64,000 bases of DNA, taken from NCBI GenBank assembly GCA_964017045.1, contig OZ024809.1, positions 14,266,307-14,330,306 on the forward strand. The letters run 5' to 3'. Both the position numbers and the translations under genes were made by a program. Below, piece by piece: positions 61,401 through 64,000 of this stretch; position 1 is the stretch's first letter, and each line of letters opens with the position of its first letter. This stretch comes from Omphiscola glabra. Its lineage: Eukaryota > Mollusca > Gastropoda > Lymnaeidae. The notes under the pieces were generated by a model that worked only from the letters and a program-made list of their open reading frames with translations, did not search any database and was not told the DNA's origin.

Positions 61401-62918
61401 TCACTCATCAATTAAGCTAAAGTATGGACAGCTGGTCCAGCTGCCAAGGGAGACTCACTCACCAATTCAGCTTAAGTATGGACAGCTGGTCCAGCTGCCA
61501 AGGAAGACCCACTCACCAATTAAGCTAAAGTATGGACAGCTGGTCCAGCTGCCAAGGAAGACCCACTCACCAATTAAGCTAAAGTAATGCTTCTTCCTGG
61601 ACAGCTTGTCCAGGTTGTCAGGCATGCTGTAGGCGTGCTTCAAACTGCTGAAAACCTGGCTAGTCTTGCAGGGCTTGACGGTGGGCTTCTCAGCGTGCAG
61701 GGTGATGGGCTGGGGTGTGGACAGCTGTGAGGAGGAAACAAAGGAAAATGAGTTCATCCAAGAAACAGAGGATGGTAAAAATATCTGCACAGGATCACAG
61801 TAAAGATAATTACAGTTAGTCTGAAAAGATTAACATGGTTGGAGAGAGTTAATAGATTTTACTTGGAATAGCAGTTGGTTTTTAAATAGAATTTAATATG
61901 AGGAACCTCTGGCTCAGAGTAAGGCTGAGAGTCCAAAGCTGTATTGACAGTGAGCAATGAAAATAGGGCTGAGAGCCCAAAGCTGTATTGACAGTGAGCA
62001 AAGAAAATAGGGCTGAGAGTCCAAAGCTGTAACTACAGTGAGCAATGAAAATAGGGCTGAGAGCCCAAAGCTGTATTGACAGTGAGCAAAGAAAATAGGG
62101 CTGAGAGTCCAAAGCTGTATTGACAGTGAGCAATGAAAATAGGGATGAGAGTCCATTGCTGTATTGACATCAATTGGCAGTGAGCAATGAAAATAGGGCC
62201 GAGAGCCCTAAGCTGTATGACAGTGAACAATGAAAATAGGGCTGAGAGCCCAAAGCTGTATTGACAGTGAGCAATGAAAATAGGGCTGAGAGCCCACAGC
62301 TGTATTGACAGTGAGCAATGAAAATAGGGCTGAGAGCCCAAAGCTGTATTGACAGTGAGCAATGCATATTCACAAATTTAAGATTGATTAAATAATTAAT
62401 AATGAACAAAGCAGCTGGGCTGGAGATGAACTTCCTTGCGAAAATAAGCGCTCAATTCCACACAGTTTAAAAAAAAATTAAAGTAGTAATAATCATAAAC
62501 CTAGATTATAATAGTCAGGCATAGCCATAATCATTGCATATCTCTACTAGTGTATTATTTTCATCAATAGTCATACAATGATTCGTGTGTTTTTTTAAAA
62601 ACACCATTATGTGTGTTAAGATTCCCACCATTTGCTACACAACACACGTGTGCCAACAACCCCTTCCCCCTTTTTGCTTACACATCTGTGCGTCTGAAAC
62701 TTCTGCCGTTTGAGCACCAGACGGCTGACGACGTTGTCATCAGGTTCTAGGAATATCGACAGTTTTTTCACGATGCCGTTCATGTTGGACTCGGGTTTGG
62801 CGCCGGGACCTGGCGCTGCCAGCAATGTCATTTTACTGTCGCGCGTCTTTGTCCAAACAGGGAAATCTTGGGAACCGCCGTGTTTTGACCACCCCGGTGC
62901 GCAGCGGAGTGGTGGCAT
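46259..62918 (-). CDS. SPATA13: Gene B: SH3-DH-PH Rho GEF, Asef/collybistin group
   Basis: Twelve exons join in frame, 682 aa. In transcript order: 62682-62918, 61571-61724, 59623-59759, 54808-54987, 54194-54394, 53559-53738, 52554-52658, 52043-52300, 51086-51299, 50458-50616, 49912-49989, 46259-46404. Residues 1-176 are a variable N-terminal region; SH3 about 181-236 (ALWDHVTMDPDELGFRAGD); DH about 280-465; PH about 485-600; a basic tail follows. Proteins of this group activate Cdc42 or Rac at the plasma membrane and cytoskeleton; SH3 packing on DH gives autoinhibition in vertebrate members. From remembered vertebrate sequences, DH motifs (CNNHPAACEEL, HFFEACRLLQEM) look closest to SPATA13/ARHGEF4, but an invertebrate gene may be co-orthologous to ARHGEF4, SPATA13 and ARHGEF9. 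One conserved DH position is altered (KYHL where KYPL is usual). Alternative first exons are likely in this family and would not be seen here. Confidence 0.92.
46405..49911 (-). other. Gene B intron 11
   Basis: AT-rich intron with the 250-bp palindromic MITE at 48.4 kb, C run at 47739 and G run at 48716. No other exon evidence. Confidence 0.6.
48388..48637. mobile_element. 250-bp palindromic MITE
   Basis: The two halves are long inverted repeats sharing CCGGAAATTTGATC, GTCGACGGAAA and GGTCGAATCTTTTTTTC in order. An 11-base direct repeat TACACCACTGG flanks it (48377-48387, 48638-48648). Superfamily not assigned. Lies in intron 11 of gene B. Confidence 0.75.
49912..49989 (-). CDS. SPATA13: Gene B exon 11 (post-PH tail)
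   Basis: 78 bases giving NNFNIPAHVKQ... and a Lys-rich run to KPKG. A similar F-x-I-P/E...KQ segment follows PH in vertebrate members. Acceptor is A/T-rich (TTTTTAATAG-like run), donor GTGGGT. Confidence 0.85.
50458..50616 (-). CDS. SPATA13: Gene B exon 10 (PH domain, second part)
   Basis: Encodes DSQYNVTVRNAWKLHD and the C-terminal PH helix QRWLKAFQDERRRVKDD. Acceptor GTTCTCAG; two decoy copies of this acceptor lie just upstream. Donor GTGAGC. Confidence 0.93.
50617..50756 (-). repeat. SPATA13: 55-bp duplications of exon 10 acceptor
   Basis: The acceptor CTCAG and the first 20 or so bases of exon 10 recur at 50672 and 50727 with only a few changes, making two decoy acceptors upstream of the true one. 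Confidence 0.92.
50862..51064. repeat. Direct duplication of about 95 bp
   Basis: GAGAAGATTTGTTCCGTGGC through GAAAGAAAAGAAATC is present twice, separated by an A-rich spacer, inside intron 9 of gene B. Confidence 0.92.
51086..51299 (-). CDS. SPATA13: Gene B exon 9 (PH domain, first part)
   Basis: Encodes GPDILEDSSELIYSGEL, the YFFLFDHQLIYCKKDLL strand pair, FCFKGRIIMDDCKV and PDGR. Phase 0 in, 1 out. Confidence 0.95.
52043..52300 (-). CDS. SPATA13: Gene B exon 8 (DH CR3 and end of DH)
   Basis: 86 codons: ACRLLQEMIEIPLEGFLLTPVQ, then ICKYHLQLAELLKF and the INERKRKMESIEKL helix. The His after KY replaces the Pro normally found in DH conserved region 3. Ends DDWE at GTGAGT. Confidence 0.95.
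52554..52658 (-). CDS. SPATA13: Gene B exon 7 (DH domain)
   Basis: 35 codons: VKGFEMYSDYCNNHPAACEE through KRYRHFFE. Donor GTAAGT, acceptor ATTCTCAG. Confidence 0.95.
52815..53462. repeat. 22-bp minisatellite, about 29 copies
   Basis: Unit TAAGCCAGACAACTGCTGTG with AT; GTGAT, GTCAT, GTCAA and GTCCA variants are interspersed. Fills most of intron 6 of gene B. Confidence 0.95.
53559..53738 (-). CDS. SPATA13: Gene B exon 6 (DH domain)
   Basis: Encodes GYVKQARKRPEMF, IFSNIEDIYLFATQLL and PHLSEIGQCFLQK, closely following the family DH sequence. 60 codons, donor GTAATT. Confidence 0.95.
54194..54394 (-). CDS. SPATA13: Gene B exon 5 (linker and start of DH)
   Basis: Starts LRVNQ, as in the vertebrate family just after SH3, then an acidic linker and the first DH helix (RANVVNEIIGAEREYVKHL). 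67 codons, phase 0 both ends. Confidence 0.95.
54664..54807 (-). repeat. SPATA13: 21-bp array starting at SH3 exon donor
   Basis: On minus, the intron begins GTGAGGTCATGTTGTGTTGT and repeats this 21-base unit about six times, so each copy begins with a GTGAGG donor. The frame stays open from the exon through the array. Confidence 0.93.
54808..54987 (-). CDS. SPATA13: Gene B exon 4 (SH3 domain)
   Basis: One exon of 60 codons carrying the whole SH3 fold: ALWDH, ELGFRAGDLI, HWWFGVLD, GWFPTNYVR. The paired Trp and the PTNY motif for polyproline binding are intact. Donor GTGAGG is the first base of a 21-bp array. Confidence 0.95.
55498..56358. repeat. 20-bp minisatellite, 43 copies, no indels
   Basis: Unit AGACTTTTGATGTCTTGAGA. 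All copies keep exact register over 860 bases; only scattered substitutions occur. Each unit contains AAGAC and GTCTT as a short inverted repeat. Confidence 0.98.
57318..57430. repeat. 16-bp repeat, about 7 copies
   Basis: GTGTCAACATGTGTGG with GTGTCTACATGTGCTG variants. Confidence 0.88.
57552..57680. repeat. 33-bp repeat, 4 copies
   Basis: Unit GCTGTTGACAAGTACCGTAA plus TCTTTGCTACAAT. Confidence 0.9.
57711..58135. repeat. 48-bp minisatellite, about 9 copies
   Basis: Unit contains TAAATGGAATCTACATCACA and CATACTCATGTCAACTTCC. Confidence 0.95.
58740..59085. other. GC-rich, CpG-dense island of unknown origin
   Basis: About 345 bases with many CpG dinucleotides and almost no simple repeat, unlike the AT-rich flanks. 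It is open for 106 codons on minus, but the protein is not recognisable. It could be a fragment of a structured RNA gene or rDNA spacer; I could not match it to 18S, 5S or 28S from memory. Confidence 0.5.
59085..59518. repeat. Minisatellite of about 33 bp, 13 copies
   Basis: Unit AACTTAGACTTGACCAGACA plus ATAGACACCAG, mixed with a TCTTACTTAGAC variant. Confidence 0.93.
59623..59759 (-). CDS. SPATA13: Gene B exon 3 (acidic/serine linker)
   Basis: Acceptor CATCTTAG, donor GTCCGT. Encodes a Ser/Glu/Asp-rich linker (SGGEESSDESEYSVDY) and ends LAALDQ directly before the SH3 exon. Phase 1 in, 0 out. Confidence 0.82.
59943..60036 (-). mobile_element. RTE-like LINE 3' terminus, second copy
   Basis: About 93 bases nearly identical to 35113-35208, same orientation, same (TGA)n tail. 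Lies in intron 2 of gene B, beside the splice-junction array. Confidence 0.6.
60118..61570 (-). repeat. SPATA13: 54/65-bp array copying exon 2 end and donor
   Basis: About 25 copies. On minus, 65-bp copies hold the last 34 bases of gene B exon 2 followed by GTGAGT or GCGAGT; 54-bp copies lack 11 of those exon bases. Most copies also carry a TTCCTTGGCAG acceptor-like stretch. The array abuts the true donor at 61570. Confidence 0.95.
61571..61724 (-). CDS. SPATA13: Gene B exon 2
   Basis: Acceptor TTTCCTCCTCACAG, donor GTGAGT. Encodes LSTPQPITLHAEKP... to SRKKHYFSLIG, in phase 0 in and 1 out. Its last 34 bases plus donor are the repeated unit of the large array that fills the next intron. Confidence 0.82.
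61725..62681 (-). other. Gene B intron 1
   Basis: 957 bases, half of which is the 44-bp array at 61.9-62.36 kb. No other feature seen. Confidence 0.7.
61911..62364. repeat. 44-bp minisatellite, about 10 copies
   Basis: Unit contains GAGCAATGAAAATAGGGCTG and AGAGCCCAAAGCTGTATTGA. Confidence 0.95.
62682..62918 (-). CDS. SPATA13: Gene B exon 1 (start codon)
   Basis: First ATG after an in-frame TAA eighteen bases upstream; 79 codons to a TGT/GTAAGC donor in phase 0. Encodes a Pro/Gly/Ala-containing N-terminus ending in a basic KRQKFQTHRC segment. No recognised domain. A second Met (SKMTLL) could be used instead. Confidence 0.68.
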
Positions 62919-63171
62919 ACAATGAAACCAGTTTTAAAACTTATATGATCCTGTTTGGAGACAAAACGGTTGATCACGAATGACAGCCAATGGTTGAATG
63001 TGCCGAAAATTGATAAGTGGGCTGCTTTAGGGAAGAGATTATCTCGCGAACATCTCCGACTTATTTATAACTGTAAACAAAAATGTTTCAAAATATAGAG
63101 AAATATGTATTGAGATTTACACCAAGATTTCACGGGAACAGAAAGCGCAACAAAAATTATAGCACGTGAAC

Positions 63172-63405
63172 AGGGTGCAACTATAGGGAACAGGGTACAA
63201 CTATAGGGAACAGGGTTGATACAACTGTAGGGAACGGGGTATATACTATAGGGAACAGGGTACACCTATAGGGAACAGGGTTCGACTATAGGGAACAAGG
63301 TACAACTATAGGGAACCGGGTAAAAGTATAGGGAACATGGTACAACTATAGGGAAAAGAGTAAAACTATAGGGAGCAAGGTGCAACTATAGGGAACAGGG
63401 TACAG
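63172..63405. repeat. About 20-bp minisatellite, 12 copies
   Basis: Unit AGGGAACAGGGTACAACTAT with frequent substitutions and small indels. Confidence 0.93.
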
Positions 63406-63513
63406 AACAGACCTGGGAAATATGAGAGCAAGGAAAGAATCGGTAATATTTGGGCACACGGAACAGACCAAGAACACACAAAGAACATGGAACAGGCCAA
63501 GAACAAACAAAGA

Positions 63514-63757
63514 ACATGGAACAGGCTTAATATAAAGACCAATTACGCAATGGCAGAAACAGGTCATGTCCCAGAACATGGAACAGGCTTAATATAAAGA
63601 CCAATTACGCAATGGCAGAAACAGGTCATGTCCCAGAACATGGAACAGGCTTAATATAAAGACCAATTACGCAATGGCAGAAACAGGTCATGTCCCAGAA
63701 CATGGAACAGGCTTAATATAAAGACCAATTACGCAATGGCAGAAACAGGTCATGTCC
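63514..63757. repeat. 62-bp tandem repeat, 4 nearly identical copies
   Basis: Unit runs from CATGGAACAGGCTTAATATA to AACAGGTCATGTCCCAGAA. Copies are essentially identical, implying recent duplication. Confidence 0.96.
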
Positions 63758-63763
63758 AAAACA

Positions 63764-64000
63764 CCAGGGGTCTCAAACTCGCGGACCGCAGACCATTTGA
63801 GGCCCGCAAGACGATATTTTGCGGCCCTATACCTGACAGCAAAGTGTAGTGTTAATGCGGCCAGCGCGATTTCCCCATTCTCATATCTATAATGTGACCC
63901 CCCCCCCCCCCCCCACGATGGTTTCAGTCGAATCTCAACGACTAGTCTAATTCTGATTTTTACTATGTTTGTATGGGGTTTGGGCGTTGATTAAAATGGT
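63764..64000. mobile_element. Left end of a hAT-like element, cut by window end
   Basis: Starts CAGGGGTCTCAAACTCGCGG and contains GAGGCCCGCAAGACG and TTTTGCGGCCC, typical of a hAT family. The right end lies outside the window. Confidence 0.6.

Larger units (their letters stand above)
62919..63763. other. DNA upstream of gene B start
   Basis: Would contain the gene B 5' UTR and promoter; no TATA box or clear upstream splice acceptor was seen. Arrays occupy 63.17-63.41 and 63.51-63.76 kb. Confidence 0.4.

Noticed and set aside
60766..61587. 273-codon plus-strand frame with 18-residue repeats
   Set aside because: It is the antisense of the exon 2 donor array of gene B; period 54 is divisible by three, so the frame stays open by structure alone.

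Overview
The window is animal genomic DNA: AT-rich, intron-rich, densely packed with minisatellites, G/C homopolymer runs and short non-autonomous transposons. It holds two multi-exon genes transcribed toward each other, plus one transposon-interrupted tRNA gene. The repeat style, hAT and Harbinger-like MITEs and LINE 3' ends suggest a marine invertebrate, perhaps a gastropod mollusc; that is inference only. I see no prokaryotic operon, CRISPR array or phage.

Gene A (+, 4816-34857) could be assembled from seven coding exons whose reading phases all match (1536 + 108 coding bases including stop, 547 aa). It encodes a signal peptide, a cysteine-rich WxxW (Mucin2_WxxW-like) domain, an N-glycosylation-rich stalk, one membrane span, and a long proline/serine-rich cytoplasmic tail with three PPxY motifs. 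I do not recognise a named orthologue; the architecture looks like a cell-surface adaptor for WW-domain (Nedd4-type) ubiquitin ligases.

Gene B (-, 62918-46259) was assembled from twelve phase-consistent exons (2049 coding bases, 682 aa). It encodes an SH3-DH-PH Rho-family guanine nucleotide exchange factor of the SPATA13/ARHGEF4/ARHGEF9 (Asef/collybistin) group. The stop codons of A and B are 11.4 kb apart in a convergent arrangement; the AT-rich space between probably holds both 3' UTRs.

Layout: 1-4.8 kb, upstream DNA with repeats. 4.9-34.9 kb, gene A with large introns carrying a MITE-split tRNA-Asp gene, LINE fragments, several MITEs and about fifteen tandem arrays. 34.9-46.3 kb, quiet AT-rich intergenic/UTR DNA with one 18-bp array. 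46.3-62.9 kb, gene B, with large arrays in its 5' introns. 62.9-64 kb, upstream DNA with arrays and the left end of a hAT-like element.

The most unusual signal is that at least five minisatellites are anchored exactly on exon-intron junctions of these two genes, so that splice donor, acceptor, branch-point-like or exon-end sequence is itself the repeated unit (12760, 33877, 50617, 54807, 61570). Most long open reading frames in the window are by-products of arrays with unit lengths that keep a frame open and are not reported as genes.
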